64,000 nt of DNA, taken from the NCBI GenBank assembly GCA_018292915.2, contig JACVVK020000087.1, forward strand, positions 278,501 to 342,500, in the 5' to 3' direction. The translations under genes were made by a program, and so were the position numbers. The notes under the pieces are model-generated. The model saw only the letters and a program-made list of their open reading frames with translations. It searched no databases and had not been told where the DNA came from. This stretch comes from Batillaria attramentaria. Lineage: Eukaryota; Mollusca; Gastropoda; Batillariidae. Each line of letters begins with the position of its first letter. Positions within the stretch are counted from its first letter, which is position 1. Below are positions 12,359 through 50,519 of the stretch, one piece after another.

Positions 12359-13726
12359 CCACCCCCACCCCTCCTTCAACCTCTAACGCCACCCCCTCCA
12401 CCCTCCCTTGATTTTTTTCCCCTCCAGCACAACGTTCCAAAGCCGATTCCACAACAAAGGAAAAAGACAGGGCAAAGAGCAGAAGCCGACAGACAAGGCC
12501 TGTGTGTGAAGCTGTGTTTAGAGACGGCTCGGTGAAGACGCTGGCACCATCAACACACAGCAAGACCTTCTGCTGAAACTGTCTCAGATTCTTTCTCTTC
12601 CGGTTACTAGCAACCTCGCCACTGGCACCAGCAAGCAGTCGGTTTCTGCTCAAACACCGCCAGGCATACAAAAACAGGCAAGTTATGCCACGAACGATTT
12701 CTGCTCCTCTCCCACCCCTACATTGCGTCCTCCGAATCTTCAAAAAAGGTCGGGGGTGGGGGTGGGGGGCAGAGGGACAGGGGTAGGGGGAGGAGGCAAA
12801 TTGGGACACACGCTCTTCACAAGCTCTCAAGGCCCTGAACCATACGTGGTGCGCATAGCCGAAAAGAAGTCTTTCACGTGTGAGAAATCCTAGAACAAAT
12901 CGAGTGCCACAAATCCAAGAATCGAGAAGAAATCCTAGAATGAATCGAGAACGCTAGTTTTTCATCACGCGACACAGTCCACTGGTAGCAGCGTATTGAA
13001 GTCTTGGTTCTTTAGGACCTGATCAAGCCATAAGCCACGGGACGCAAGGCACCCCAACAAAAACAGTTATCCGATTTGTTCTTTTTAGTATTCGAAAACT
13101 AATCTCGTTTTTCATTACTGAATAATTTCCCTGTCGTCTGGCGTACCCACTGCACCGTCGACACACGACTTGCAATGTAAGGTCAAAATGGAACCCGACA
13201 ATCGAAAACCGTTCCGTCCGACCGTTCGTCTATCTCTGGACCCAGATTCTCTTGATCAAACCTGACCTTTGTTCTGAGAGTTCTGTCCCCTTTGGCAGCT
13301 CTTCTGCTTCAGCAATCTCTTGAGCCCACATGCCCGAAAGGTCAAACGTCCCCGCTTTGAAGACTATATGGGATTCCACTCGAATCCAGCCCGGTCTGCT
13401 GCTAGCTGAATTTCGCTTCTTCTTCGTCTTCTCTCCAGGAATTGAAGGGGGAGGGGGGGGGGATATTCTATTGACGAATCTCACCGAAAAACGCTGTCTG
13501 GTCTAACCCTTACAAGATGCAGCAATGGCGGCGAAAACGGATGTTCCATCCACGAGGTTGAAAAGTAAACAGACACAAAAAAAAGGGTATCTTTGCTGTA
13601 TACAACGATGTGCGAGCTGAGAAACGGCCTAGTTAATTTTATCATCTGACATTTTTATCAGTTCCAACTACAGTCGTAAAAGGCACACACGCAGGGAGTC
13701 TGCGAAAGTTATCACGACTCTCTCTG

Positions 13727-13727
13727 T

Positions 13728-13818
<91 letters not shown>

Positions 13819-13835
13819 GGGTTAGAGACTCACAC

Positions 13836-13912
<77 letters not shown>

Positions 13913-14011
13913 GAGAGAGAGAGAGAGAGAATCAATGAATTAATGAAACATTATTTTACAATGGTAGAGGAAGTTGACGTCAAGTAGAGAGAGAGAGAGA
14001 GGGAGAGAGAG
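13727..14011. repeat. Two successive (GT)n(GA)n compounds
   Basis: A GT run of about 68 bp followed by GA, then after 24 bp a second GT run of about 64 bp followed by GA, then a further GA tract at 13986-14011. The pair suggests duplication of the whole compound. Confidence 0.95.
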
Positions 14012-14468
14012 ATCACCACAGGCACTGTTAGCCAAGTCAGCGACGGCATTCCTCCAGCACCAAGGCCCGGATCACAAAGTACACGTCAGGAAAACAGTTC
14101 CAACGCCGTGTTATGAAATTTAATAACTGGCTGACTAACACCCCTGGCCGGCTTGGCGTCCTATTTCCTTCTTGACGCCTCACAAGCTAGGGTCCGCCCT
14201 ACAGGGACACAGTATATTGCCTTCGGAGCCCTTATCAGTGACATGAAAACATAAAAACCCCTTCTGGCGGGCTGCAGGGTGAAGGCAGACACCTAGGGAG
14301 TACGGGACAAGTAGTGCAGTTTTTGTCACGGCTTTCTTCTTTCTTTCTTTTTTTTTTTTAATCTTCTCATGCATGCCAGAGTAAACGGGTCCAACTCCCA
14401 AGACGTCATTAGCATAGTATGGAATTTAATTTTGTGGTGATGATACTGTCCCTGCGGGGAATCCGATA

Positions 14469-14547
<79 letters not shown>
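14469..14547. repeat. (CGCA)n(CA)n microsatellite
   Basis: About eight ACGC units grade into a CA run, the usual pattern of CpG-bearing variants at one end. Confidence 0.95.
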
Positions 14548-14549
<2 letters not shown>

Positions 14550-14645
14550 TTTCAGTTTCTGACAATGCGTGTCAGTTTAGTAAAGCGCCATGTGCAATTA
14601 GAGTCATGAACAAAACAGAATTCTCTCTCACCAACCATAAAAAGA

Positions 14646-14683
14646 TTTTTTTTTTTTTTTTTTTTTTTTGGGGGGGGGGGGGG
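14646..14683. repeat. Poly-T joined to poly-G
   Basis: A run of about 24 T passes directly into about 14 G. Confidence 0.9.
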
Positions 14684-15289
14684 TGCTGATAATTACAATT
14701 CTGCGGTTGGGGAGGTTCAATAAATGAATGACATCAGCCAAAAACAACCTGAGAAGGCGCGCGGGGGGGGGGGGGGAGGGGAGGAGGAGAGAGACAGCCG
14801 GTCTTCGATTTACCATCCCGCATCCGACTGCAATTGTGTGCAGGAGGCGACGTTTAGTTATGGGGAGCTGTCAATTTGCGAACTAATCTACGCCACGCAG
14901 TGACGAATTACGCCGTTACCACTAACCGGTGCTCAGGACTGAAAGAAAGATGCTGCGGCGAGAATCCAGGAAAGGTCTATAACCGAAAAACACAAGAGGG
15001 CAGACAGGGGGGAGAAGGGAGGGGGGATGGGAGGGGGGGGGGGGGGCGGGGTCATTCTGCCGCTAACGATTGCCGGACAATTGAGTTAGACACTAACTGA
15101 ATTAATCAGCGTCAGGGCACCGTGTGACCCTAGCCACAACGCAGTGTCTGTCTTGTATAACCTGACACGGACATCGCTCTGTCCCCCAAGGTTCGTTATC
15201 ATCTTGCAACAAGTACTTCTCCAACCCCAAGGTCGTGCACATGGCCACAAGTATGCCGATCGCTTGTTCCTGCTTCATCTCAGACATTG

Positions 15290-15905
15290 CTGCAGCGCGA
15301 GAAACCTCAGCCCCAAAATTCCGTGAAGTTCTTTTCACAAAAGCAAGTTGCGACACACACGCATGCCGTGGGGGTGTTCCCTTCTTGTTCTTCGACAATA
15401 CAGCAGCGCAAGACAACCACAGTCCGAAAAATGCTGCACTGACATATATATACCATGTGTCTGTGTAAAGTTCTTCTCACAAAAGCAACACACACGTACG
15501 CAGTGGGTTGTTTACTTCTTACTCTTACTAGTCACGGCACATTTCGTACCGCGCTCGAGTATCCCATGTTCTTGCCTCTTTTTCGGTTTTGGCCCTGTGT
15601 GTGAAAATCAGGCAACGGTTCCTTGACGGCTGTTACTGCACTAAACACGAGTTCAATCAAAGTGCAACACTCCAACCCCACTAAGCCAACTTTAAATCCA
15701 TGCAGACTTTTATGCAGACTCAATTATGATTTTTTTTTTTTTTTTTTTGTGAGGCCACTGGTGCATAACCCCAAACTTCCTTGGTAGGAACGGAGTCAAC
15801 AATGCAACGCAACAGAAACCGTAGTCAAAAAAATACTGCATTCGTATAATTTTTCCGTGTGTCTGTTTTCGTAAAGTTCTTCTCACAAAAGGCTACACTG
15901 GCTGT
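15290..15905. repeat. Diverged direct repeats with 'aaagttcttctcacaaaag'
   Basis: GTGAAGTTCTTTTCACAAAAG (15323), GTAAAGTTCTTCTCACAAAA (15466) and CGTAAAGTTCTTCTCACAAA (15875) occur after similar AC-rich lead-ins. The first two are also followed by ACACACACGCATGCCGTGGG-like sequence. Confidence 0.5.
15575..15800 (+). repeat. Dispersed repeat C, copy with a poly-T core
   Basis: It shares with 42972-43245 the order CGGTTTTGGCCCTG, GCAACACTCC, ACTAAGCCAA, then a simple repeat, GAGGCCACT, AACCCCAA and GGTAGGAA. Here the simple repeat is a run of about 19 T. Confidence 0.6.
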
Positions 15906-16012
15906 CTGCATTGTAAACTTTCCGCAAGAAACAAGTGTTTCGTCAAAATGGCCCGTTTAGAGCAGACACCGTGACTGAAAGAACAGTGTCCCTTGTTACA
16001 AGAAAAAGGGAC

Positions 16013-16320
16013 GTTCACAAAATATGTCCAAAACCACTGATAAACAAAGACGGATTACATAAGAAGAATCTGAATGCACCAAAAGGTGTGGTGGTGGCAA
16101 CGTGATGTCATCTGAAAACTGACACTAGAAATTCTGTCAAGCAGGCATTGTACTACAACCATCTGAACACTGAGTCTAGCAAACTAGACACAAGTACGTG
16201 TGTATTATCAACGTTCACACAGAAATGTCCAGACCACTGGAAAGCAAAGAAAGATTACATAAAAAGAATCTGAATGCACCGAAAGGTGTGGCAACGTGAT
16301 GTCATCTGAAAACTGAGACT
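16013..16320. repeat. Direct duplication, two copies about 200 bp apart
   Basis: GTTCACA...ATGTCCA, GATTACATAA, AAGAATCTGAATGCACC and GTGGCAACGTGATGTCATC, then CTGAAAACTGA, occur at 16013-16126 and again at 16213-16320 with few differences. Confidence 0.75.
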
Positions 16321-16849
16321 TGGACAGAGAGAAGGGGGGGCGGGGCGTTCTGGCGTGCTGGCGTTGTACTAGAGACTGAAGACTGAAGACTGAGTGGCTT
16401 ACATACATCAGTACACGTGTCAGCTTTTCGACCCTCTCTCTCTTCACGTTTGCAGCGTGGGCTTGGTAAATTGGGTTTGGTCTCGGAGGGTCAGAGGCAA
16501 ATTACGAAGATAATTATCTTGTGAAAGGGCAGCAGGCTGGTGTGGTGGGGCGTGTGTAGTCTGAAGCCTTTCTATGCTCACTAGCCTTTTTTTTGTTGTT
16601 TTTGTTTCAGCATGCTTTGTACGCATACCACCGTCACACCTATCAACAACGTGGAAGGCGTATTTTTGATTTAAATGCGGAACAAGTGAGCTTAAAACTG
16701 CACAGAAATGGTCGGGTTTTCTTTGTTTTGTTGTTGTCGTTGTTGTTTATAAGGGGAGGGGGGGGGGGTATTTTCTTCGCTTCTGCAAGCTGCAAAAGGC
16801 CATCTCATGACGACAGAGCAAAACAGGGTTAGTGTTCTGGACGTAAATG

Positions 16850-16891
16850 TCACACACACACACACACCGTGCACACACACACAACACACAC

Positions 16892-16937
<46 letters not shown>

Positions 16938-17215
16938 GAAGCCACACCCGCTCTCAGAACTGTGAGTAATCCTACATCGAGACGGACTACAACTGGAACA
17001 ATGTCAGTCTGCGACTGAGACAGTACTGCAAGTGACGACTTTCGCCACAGGCAGCGGTAAGTAAAATGGCAACAGGAAGGCTACTGCCGTTTAGCAAAAG
17101 ATCTAAGCTCCCCAGATTCGATGTGCACTTAGGCCGTTTTACCATTTCGGTGGTACAACGCTTCTGCTGCTCCCAGATGGTACTGTTCACGGTAAAGGTT
17201 AGAACCGCCGTTTAG

Positions 17216-17272
<57 letters not shown>
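16850..17272. repeat. (CA)n microsatellites
   Basis: Interrupted CA at 16850-16933 and a pure CA run at 17216-17272. The sequence between them is single copy. Confidence 0.9.
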
Positions 17273-17275
<3 letters not shown>

Positions 17276-18206
17276 GTGCAAGCACAAGCACAGGCACAAG
17301 AAAGGGAAAGCCTTGACGTGATGGAAGATCTCCCGCCACTATTTGTAGTGGAGAGGACGGCGGCTCCACATTGTGTTTCGCTTCCAAAACGCCCATCTCC
17401 GATGTCGCTTCCTGTGTGTTGGTGAAGCAGAGGCTTGCAGGGTTTGAGGGCCCCCATTCACAGAGAAGTCGACGCGACAAGCGGCTGAGGCAGCCGGCCA
17501 CTGTCGGCAACCCCACCAACCCAGCCGGTAGCAAAACTGACACAACAAAAAGTGTCGCCCTCCACCCCCTCCCCCTTCCCCCGGTGATGATAAAAATCAC
17601 GGTCATCCTTCATGAACAAAGAGACTTTCCCTTAACCCCCCCCCCCTCCGGAACCCTCCTTACTGTCATCTATTTTGTCTCACCCCCCCCCCGCCCACAC
17701 TCCCTCCAAAGACACCACCCACCCCTTCCCTTGACTGACAAAAGACTTTTGTGCTGGTGTAGTCAGTCGCCCCCAAAAGCATCTTTTCAGCAGATACAAG
17801 GCCAGGAACATGATGGGAGAGAGAGAGAGAGAGAGAGAAGTCATTATCCTCCAGGATGTGACGGGGGGTGGGGTGGGGGGATATCTGACACTGTCGGTCA
17901 GATCATGCGTGAAATGGTTTGAAAATTGCTCCTGCTTTTGCACCGCCAGACATCGTTAGGCCGCTCTAGGGGTCGTCGGGGGAAGGGGGAGGGAGGGGGG
18001 TTAGGAAGACGCACCACACAAGAAAATGCCAGGGTCTGAACAAAAAACAAAAAAGTAAAGCGGATGGGAGTTTCCGGAGATTTTCGATGAGTTCACTGAA
18101 CATGAACTGTTCTGGTGCACATTTGATCTAAGCTGACATGATAATCACTAGAATGATTAGAGCTGTCTTGCAGCCAGCCAAATGCTGATTGGTGTGCTGT
18201 GTCATT

Positions 18207-18209
<3 letters not shown>

Positions 18210-18251
<42 letters not shown>
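18210..18251. repeat. (CA)n microsatellite
   Basis: A pure CA run of about 42 bp. Confidence 0.95.
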
Positions 18252-18254
<3 letters not shown>

Positions 18255-18720
18255 TACACCGGAACCCACACTGATCACACCAACCAACCTCAGCTGCCTA
18301 CCGGGGCCACCCTCCCCTCTCTTCCACACAACGACTTTTCTTCACCACCCATCTCACAAGGTCGCGTTTGAAGCCTGCTTCTGTTTCCAAACCGTTCAAG
18401 AGGCCCATTGTCAGCGCCTTTCCGATCACAAAAGATCCAAGCCGCTTTCTACGCTACAAGGGCAGAACCCTCAACACCTTTTCGGAGCACCCCGTCCACA
18501 TCACCACGCGAAATGTCGGTAAAATACGCAGGTTCTTCACGGTGCATATGTATTGAGAATCTGCCAAGTGCAAGGCACTGTCTGCATGGGATCTGCCCTT
18601 TCGCTTGCACTTCTAACTAGGATAAAAAAAGAGAGGAAAATCTGCATGGATATGCCAAGCGAGAGACAGGCAGTTAGCATCTAAATGGTAACGGTCACTG
18701 ACTACGTTTTGTAAGATTAG

Positions 18721-18721
<1 letters not shown>

Positions 18722-18792
<71 letters not shown>
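18722..18792. repeat. (CA)n microsatellite
   Basis: A pure CA run of about 71 bp, one of the longest in the window. Confidence 0.95.
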
Positions 18793-18794
<2 letters not shown>

Positions 18795-20107
18795 TCTCGA
18801 AAGCTCCTCAGCATGTTAATAATATGTAGGTTCGAAGCATTGCCTTAGCATGTTAATACGTTGGTGCATTACCTCCGCCACACACGCATGCATTGAAAAG
18901 TTGCCTTGATCAAACCTGAACAAAACTTACAGTTCTCTAAACCCTGCCGACTTTAAACATTCCAAAGGTTGCACAGTCCTGCCCTACCCTCTCACAAAAC
19001 GTGGACGTCCGTCACACAAGGTACTTACGTATAGCTATGAATTCGACAGCTAGCTAAGTGTATGAACTATATCTGTAACGAGTACACGCAAATACCTACC
19101 GTTACATCAAAAGCAGGCGACGAGTGGGGTCGAATGACAGGTCCTTAAAGTGTGACAACAGCGTACTTATTCATCAAAGGGGGGTATTTTCGGGGCCAGA
19201 GACAAAACTCGGAATCCTACACCAACGCAGAAGAGGCCTAGTTTAATAGGAACCGCAATACCTGCACACACTGGTGTATCCAATTCTTTCTGTATTCCAG
19301 AAGGGACACAGTACAGACCAGAACAACTAGTGAAGTTTTGAAAATAGGCCGGTAGTACGAACACGGCATTTGTGTAAACCGCTTGTAAGGGGTCAAATAA
19401 AAACTAAATCAGCCAGTCGTAAAAGCCGATGAGGGGAGTATAATAAGGAGACTCGAAACGTTTAACCCGAACCATGAAATTTTTATTAGCAGTGTCCTAG
19501 TTTAGGGATACCACCGCCGCCAAACGAACATCAGTTCTTGTCTCCCCATAATGCCTCTGTTTCTCCCACAACGCCAGCGTTTCCGGAACTTCCGGGGGTG
19601 CAGCAGTTGTTTTTTTTTCATCAGTCATAACCGATGTCATGGGAGAGCGTAATGGCCGACTGCAACACAATTAGCCAGCAGGAAAAGCGAGAAGACTCAA
19701 ACAGGGCTCCACCCAAACTAAATTTATCCCCTAAAGAGCAGGCATGTCGCCATTCGGTTTGAGGCAGACAGTCTCCTGTGCAATGCAGCAAAAAGGAAAT
19801 CAGTGTTTCCTTTTCCTTGTACGTGCAAGCATTGTCTTCTGTTGAGATGCCAGCGACCACAAGCTGAATGGGGCTAACCAGACCACTTCACTCTATCAAG
19901 ACTACTTCACGGAACAACTGTTTGTGTGGGTAGTACAGTCTGCGCTTACATTAGCCCTTCATTTCTTATGGCATCATTCTGCTAATGGAACACGGTGCAT
20001 GTCTCGTCTAGCCGGTTCTTTGCGGGCAAATTGCAAGGAAACAAAACCCGCCACCACTCCGGAACTGCGCTCGTCTGCGCCCCCCCCCCCCCCCATCTCT
20101 CTCTCAA

Positions 20108-20345
20108 TGTAGTCTTATTACTTAGTTTCATATTTTATGGTAGTGTAGCGCGATCCAATGCCTGACAACTGAACTCTATCCTGAAATAACATCATCACGT
20201 CTCTCTCTCTCTCTCTCTCTCTCTCTGTAGTCTTAATACTTAGTTTCATATTCTATGGTAGTGTAGCGCTACTGTGCAAGAGAGGCCTTCCAATGCCTGA
20301 TCACTGAACTCTATCCTGAAATAACGGTACTTACATCATCAACGT
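20108..20345. repeat. Tandem duplication of ~120 bp separated by a CT tract
   Basis: GTAGTCTTATTACTTAGTTTC and ATGGTAGTGTAGCGC, CCAATGCCTGA and CTGAACTCTATCCTGAAATA occur twice. Each copy is followed by a CT microsatellite. The second copy has a 20-bp insertion after GTGTAGCGC. Confidence 0.8.
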
Positions 20346-20350
20346 CGTCA

Positions 20351-20439
<89 letters not shown>
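20351..20439. repeat. Compound (CT)n(CA)n microsatellite
   Basis: A CT run of about 25 bp is joined without a spacer to about 64 bp of CA. Confidence 0.95.
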
Positions 20440-20440
<1 letters not shown>

Positions 20441-20991
20441 CTCGGTCTTGTATCCACCAGTAACAGAAGGCAATTTCCTCCCAATAGGAGAACATCTCTA
20501 TTTCCATATATATACGTGCACCGAGCTTTAGCGAGATAAGGGGCACACCAAGATCAATAAGTACAGTATGACAGTGGCGCTAGTATTGGAAAGCTCGGAG
20601 GAGAAAGGAAAGAGGGAGGGGGGGACAGAGAGGGGGAGTGGAGAGGTGAGGAGGTCCAGACAAGATTGCAGGCTGCATGTAACGTGGAGCAAACCCCCAT
20701 CGGGAGTAGCGGGGCCGGATTGAAAGGTCAGCAGAACAACAGAGCCAGGGTTGGGGTCCTGTCCAAGATCTTGGGACCGTCCAGATGCGAACGACACAGG
20801 CAAACCGTGGACTATCTCAGTATCGTTGGTATGTGAGCACAGGCTTTTTTTCCTTCTTTTTTTTTTTTAAATCAAGGAGTATGCAGACAAAAAGTGGAAC
20901 ACAACGTCCTCAGAGAAAACATCAAGAGTTACAGAAGAGAACGTCTCAGCTGACAGAACATGCTCTCAAGAGCAATGCTCTGGAGGTTAAG

Positions 20992-21159
20992 CGGGTGGGT
21001 GAGGTGGGTGTTTAGGACTTTAACGTCCTTTTCCGCCACCGTAAGGGTGATATCAAAGACGGGGCAACGAGAAAAAGGCCAGCACAAATATCTGGCCGGG
21101 ATTCGAACTCACGACCCGAGCACTGAGAGTCCAACGCTCTACCATTCCGCTATCCCGGC
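20992..21159 (-). repeat. tRNA-derived SINE, family A, full-length copy
   Basis: This is the best-preserved copy. On minus the tRNA-like head has an A box TAGCGGAATGG and a B box AGTTCGAATCC, followed by the conserved middle and the tail AAAGGACGTTAAAG. It ends in a (CCCA)-like simple repeat (plus GGGTGGGTGAGGTGGGTG). Confidence 0.8.
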
Positions 21160-21286
21160 TCCCCCTGGAGGCAAGCACTCTCTGTACCTCTACAGAGTAG
21201 AAGATAGGTGTGAAGAACTCGCACATCGTTACACACCCAAGCGTTTGACCTGGTCAATGTTGCTTGGCTGGCTGGCTTTTTTCCCT

Positions 21287-21390
21287 CTGTCACATCAGGG
21301 TGATATCGAAGATAGGGAAAAGAGGGAAACATATTTCGAGCAGGATTCGAACTCAAACCCCGAGCAATGCCAGGCTATTTGGCTATGCAG
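21287..21390 (-). repeat. SINE family A, second diverged copy 130 bp from the first
   Basis: The modules GGTGATATCGAAGATAGG, AGGATTCGAACTC and CCCCGAGCAATG are retained, with deletions in the middle. It has the same orientation as the copy at 20992-21159. Confidence 0.5.
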
Positions 21391-21998
21391 ATCCGTATAT
21401 ACTGTCTTGATAAAACTGCATGAGACAGGCACACAGTAATCTACACTGGAAAGAATGCAAACGAGAGTGAGGGGCTAAGACTCAGTCTGACAGTCAAAAC
21501 CTGACACTAGACTAAAAGGAGTAAAAAATGGCGAGGCGTTGTCCTACGAAGATCTAGATGTCAGAATTTTCGGACAACGAAATGAGAAAGAAATCTGGTA
21601 GTAAATTCAGCAAAAGCCTGCCCTGTCCTGATTCACGAACGTAACTTGCGGTTCCGCGACCCAAATACATGTACAATTTACACCGCACTCCTACACCTAC
21701 AAGTGGCGACAGGACTAAACCGATCAATAGCTCGTAGCCATGCCTGCACGGACGCCCCAAAGTTGACTAAACTAAACTTTAATTACCCACGTCAGGCTTC
21801 TGACCCGTCCCGGGCCCCCGGGTAAATAGAAACACTCGCCAGCTGGGTTATGTTGACTGGCAAAGTACAGTGTGTTGTGGTAACGAGCGATTGGATAAAT
21901 CAATGACTCGGTTAAGACTGGAACGCTTGCCTGGCCTCCCAGATATACTGTCCTCATGGCAGGACATCTCACCTCTCCTAAATCTGTTTAACCTCTTT

Positions 21999-22023
21999 GG
22001 GGGGGGGGGGGGGGGGGGGGGGG
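21999..22023 (+). repeat. Poly-G run of about 25
   Basis: The longest G homopolymer in the window; its length is prone to sequencing error. Confidence 0.9.
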
Positions 22024-22267
22024 AGTGTGGCACATACGGTGAGAGGGACGTTATTTTCATCACTTTTCGTTGGATAGTATTAAGTACAGGGGATCCAGAA
22101 TAACAGAAGTATCTGGAGTGAACCTGTGCCTTCAGGAAGCAACCGTCCACTGTTACAAACACAACTAGCAACAAAAAGATTGCGAAGTTTAATCAACTAA
22201 AAATAAAAGGTAAGGTCCGCCAATAAAAACGAAACTGAAAACCCACTCAAGCAAGGCGCGGTGCAAT

Positions 22268-22410
22268 ACTTGAGTTTCATAGGCTTTCTGCAGAATCTGA
22301 CACTGATTTTCATAGGCTTTCTGCAGAATCGAAGGACACTGAGTTTCATAGGCTTTCTGCAGAATCGAAGGACATTGAGTGCCATAGGCTTTCTGCAGAA
22401 TCGAAGGACA
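22268..22410. repeat. Tandem array, ~37-bp unit, four copies
   Basis: The unit is GAGTTTCATAGGCTTTCTGC followed by AGAATCGAAGGACACT. The first copy is shorter. The repeating RFCRKPM frame on minus is a by-product of the array. Confidence 0.85.
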
Positions 22411-23084
22411 ATAAAATGCCATCCTTTCAAGTACATCATTATGCAACTTGCACAGCACGTGCAGACTTCACAGACGCAATGTCCACTGTGAAGTTCTTCA
22501 GTTCTGGGTCGGTGACTTGTGTATCCGCGTGTTATACTGCACTCTACTCCATCTCGAGCACATACATGCTCAAGGTGTCAGAGCACTGCTTGCTGGACAA
22601 CCATTTCCCCTCTCCAGGTTCACGACGGCCATTGAGCCCGCAATTAGCAAGCCTGAGGAAGCCGGCTGATAAACATCAGGCCCTTCTTCACACCTGGACG
22701 ACAACTGACCGCTTCACGGTCCTCGTAACACTGACCGGTCTAGCATGGGCCATTACATTACACTCCCCACGTCCACTGTCGGCAAACAAGAGGGGGAGAG
22801 AGCCTCGGGCAAATCACTGACCGATTCGGCCATTGACGAGTGACAACGAGGGTCAGGGACTGCGTACTGGTCAGACCTGTCCTGGAAGGCTGTATCTCGG
22901 GTGAACCAAGAACAAGAAACAGTCTTTGCCCCAAACAAACGACAATGGTCTGATGCGCCAGAGGGCACAAAGAGGCTTACGTTAAGCAAGACCGATGACA
23001 GAGCTGTGCGTATTCCTTTCTGTCACCACAAGGGGTGGCCATCGTCTCATAATTAGTGGAATCCTTACACTGGGCTGCAAGTTC

Positions 23085-23250
23085 ACCACTTAAAGGGTGA
23101 TCTCAAAGACAGGGCAATGTCTCCTTGCCAACCAGGGGGGAAAAGCCAGCACAGGTTCTTCACTCCCAACTGGGACCAAAAAAAACAACAACTCACGACC
23201 CGAGTATCGACATCTCAACGCTTAGTCAACCAGCTATTTCTGCTCCCCAT
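23085..23250 (-). repeat. SINE family A, old disrupted copy
   Basis: Recognisable modules are GGGTGATCTCAAAGACAGGG, AAAAGCCAGCACAG and AACTCACGACCCGAGTATCG. Small insertions separate them, including an A-rich stretch next to the B box. Confidence 0.5.
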
Positions 23251-23751
23251 ACACAGGGACTGACAGTTTATGCAAGTGGTCGCCTCGGACAGGCGTGACT
23301 GTGAACTTCTGACCAGATCAGACACAAGGTGGTATGTAATGTGCAGAGCCTCCTGACTAGACTAGGCCGTGGCTGCTGGGTGTTATAGCTCAATGAACAG
23401 AGCGGCCAGGGCTGTATATTGCCGTACTGCACGAGGGAGGTCGGGTTATTTTGAGGCGCCGAGGACAAGAAGCACGGCGCCTTCAACACGTTCCCTCGGG
23501 ATTTTCACCGTTTCGGGAAATGTCAGACGATGGCGTGGACGAATGTTGACTACAAGCTGTCCCTGTCACCACATGGTGAACAGACATTAGCAGAGAAGAC
23601 CGTTAGACGTAATAATACAGTCTTTTGCACTTCTACATCATCTTGTGTGGGATGTCACGTTAACACCACCACTTTCGAACCTAAGTTCAATATGTATGCA
23701 CACTATGGCTAACCTAGCGGGGTTGAGAGTTTTGTGCCCTGTTTCGACATG

Positions 23752-23836
23752 TGTTTGTGATACCAAAGACGGAGCGGGTGGTGGTGGGCGTATTGAGAGT
23801 TTAACGTCCTTTTCCACCAGGTAAGGCAAAGATGGA
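23752..23836 (-). repeat. SINE family A, rearranged tail fragment
   Basis: GATACCAAAGACGGAGC is followed by GGGTGGTGGTGGGCG and then GAGAGTTTAACGTCCTTTTC, so the middle and tail modules are present but out of normal order. Confidence 0.45.
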
Positions 23837-24700
23837 GCAGAATGGAAAACTAGCAAATAAATGGCTAAACAAGTAGCATATGATCGGCTCCCAGACAAGG
23901 AAACGTGCTCTAGACCCCTTAGAGCTTTATTGAACTGAATTTGCCTTAGCATCGAAAAACTTTCTGCCACCATAGATACGTGTGACAGACTCAGTTCCAC
24001 TGTAAGTTTAACGGGATCGTATAACACTGAGTGACACGTACCACCTATTACAACCGGCTCCACACTCTAGTGATTCTGAACTGCATAACACGGGGTTGGA
24101 GGAGTGTAAGCCCCTGAATATGCAAGCATATTCCGTCAGCTTTTATGGGCACGAACCTAACAGCACTGGGGTACGGGGGGAGGCCGCGGCGAAGATGACG
24201 ACGGAATAATAAAGCTGTTGAGTGACTTCATAACTTCGAAACTAGCCCAGCAAGAGACCGCTTCACTTTGAGTATTGTACATTTGTACTGTGTTGTAGCC
24301 CCATCCGCATCTGAACCGAAGAACCCAAAACCGGATCCTACCCACCGATACACCAGGCAACGCCCTGATGTCTGAAGGAAGCACGGCTGTTTACAACAAG
24401 ATCTGGGGAAAAGCGTTGGCCAAGAAGAGTATTTTTAGCTAAACGGGTACACAGGGTGGGTAGAAGAACTACTACAGTAGAGCCCAACCCGAAACCTGAC
24501 ATAGCGGACGACAAAACGCAGCCACAAACGAAGGGACAATCGACACAGAGAACGGGCGTAGGTGTTTGCGTTAGACAAGTTGACAACGCCTGGATTTACG
24601 AGACACACAACAGTGATAAAGACAGAACATCGGGACAAACACACAGGTACGTGATGGACGAAGAAGACAACAAGAAGGTAGATTTGAAACTTGTACTCAC

Positions 24701-50444
<25,744 letters not shown>

Positions 50445-50519
50445 AGTTTTACTACTAGCAACTCTACTCTCTACCTATCTACACAACCGACTGAAGTCAA
50501 GCCGCACGTGGACTGAGAA

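Larger units (their letters stand above)
1..24700 (-). other. Presumed intron 5 (incomplete, at least 24.7 kb)
   Basis: I read this interval for RRM2 signatures (FVGGL, GFGFVTF, HEINNKM-like strings beside splice sites) and found none, so it is assigned to the intron after exon 5. It carries SINE copies, MITE-like elements, minisatellites and numerous homopolymer and dinucleotide tracts. Stretches 250-2190, 2230-3500, 5670-6660 and 12860-13680 contain nothing recognisable. An unseen small exon cannot be excluded. Confidence 0.6.

Noticed and set aside
13726..13943. ORFs of alternating Cys-Val or Arg-Glu (also at 14.3, 16.7, 51.5, 53.2, 57.5, 60.9 and 63.0 kb)
   Set aside because: They are translations of GT/CA and GA/CT microsatellites.
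17371..17922. 183-codon plus-strand ORF
   Set aside because: It is Pro/Ser-rich from C-rich tracts, runs into a GA repeat, and has no recognisable motif.
22197..22458. Repeated RFCRKPM peptide frame
   Set aside because: It is produced by the 37-bp tandem array; frames on the opposite strand are equally open.
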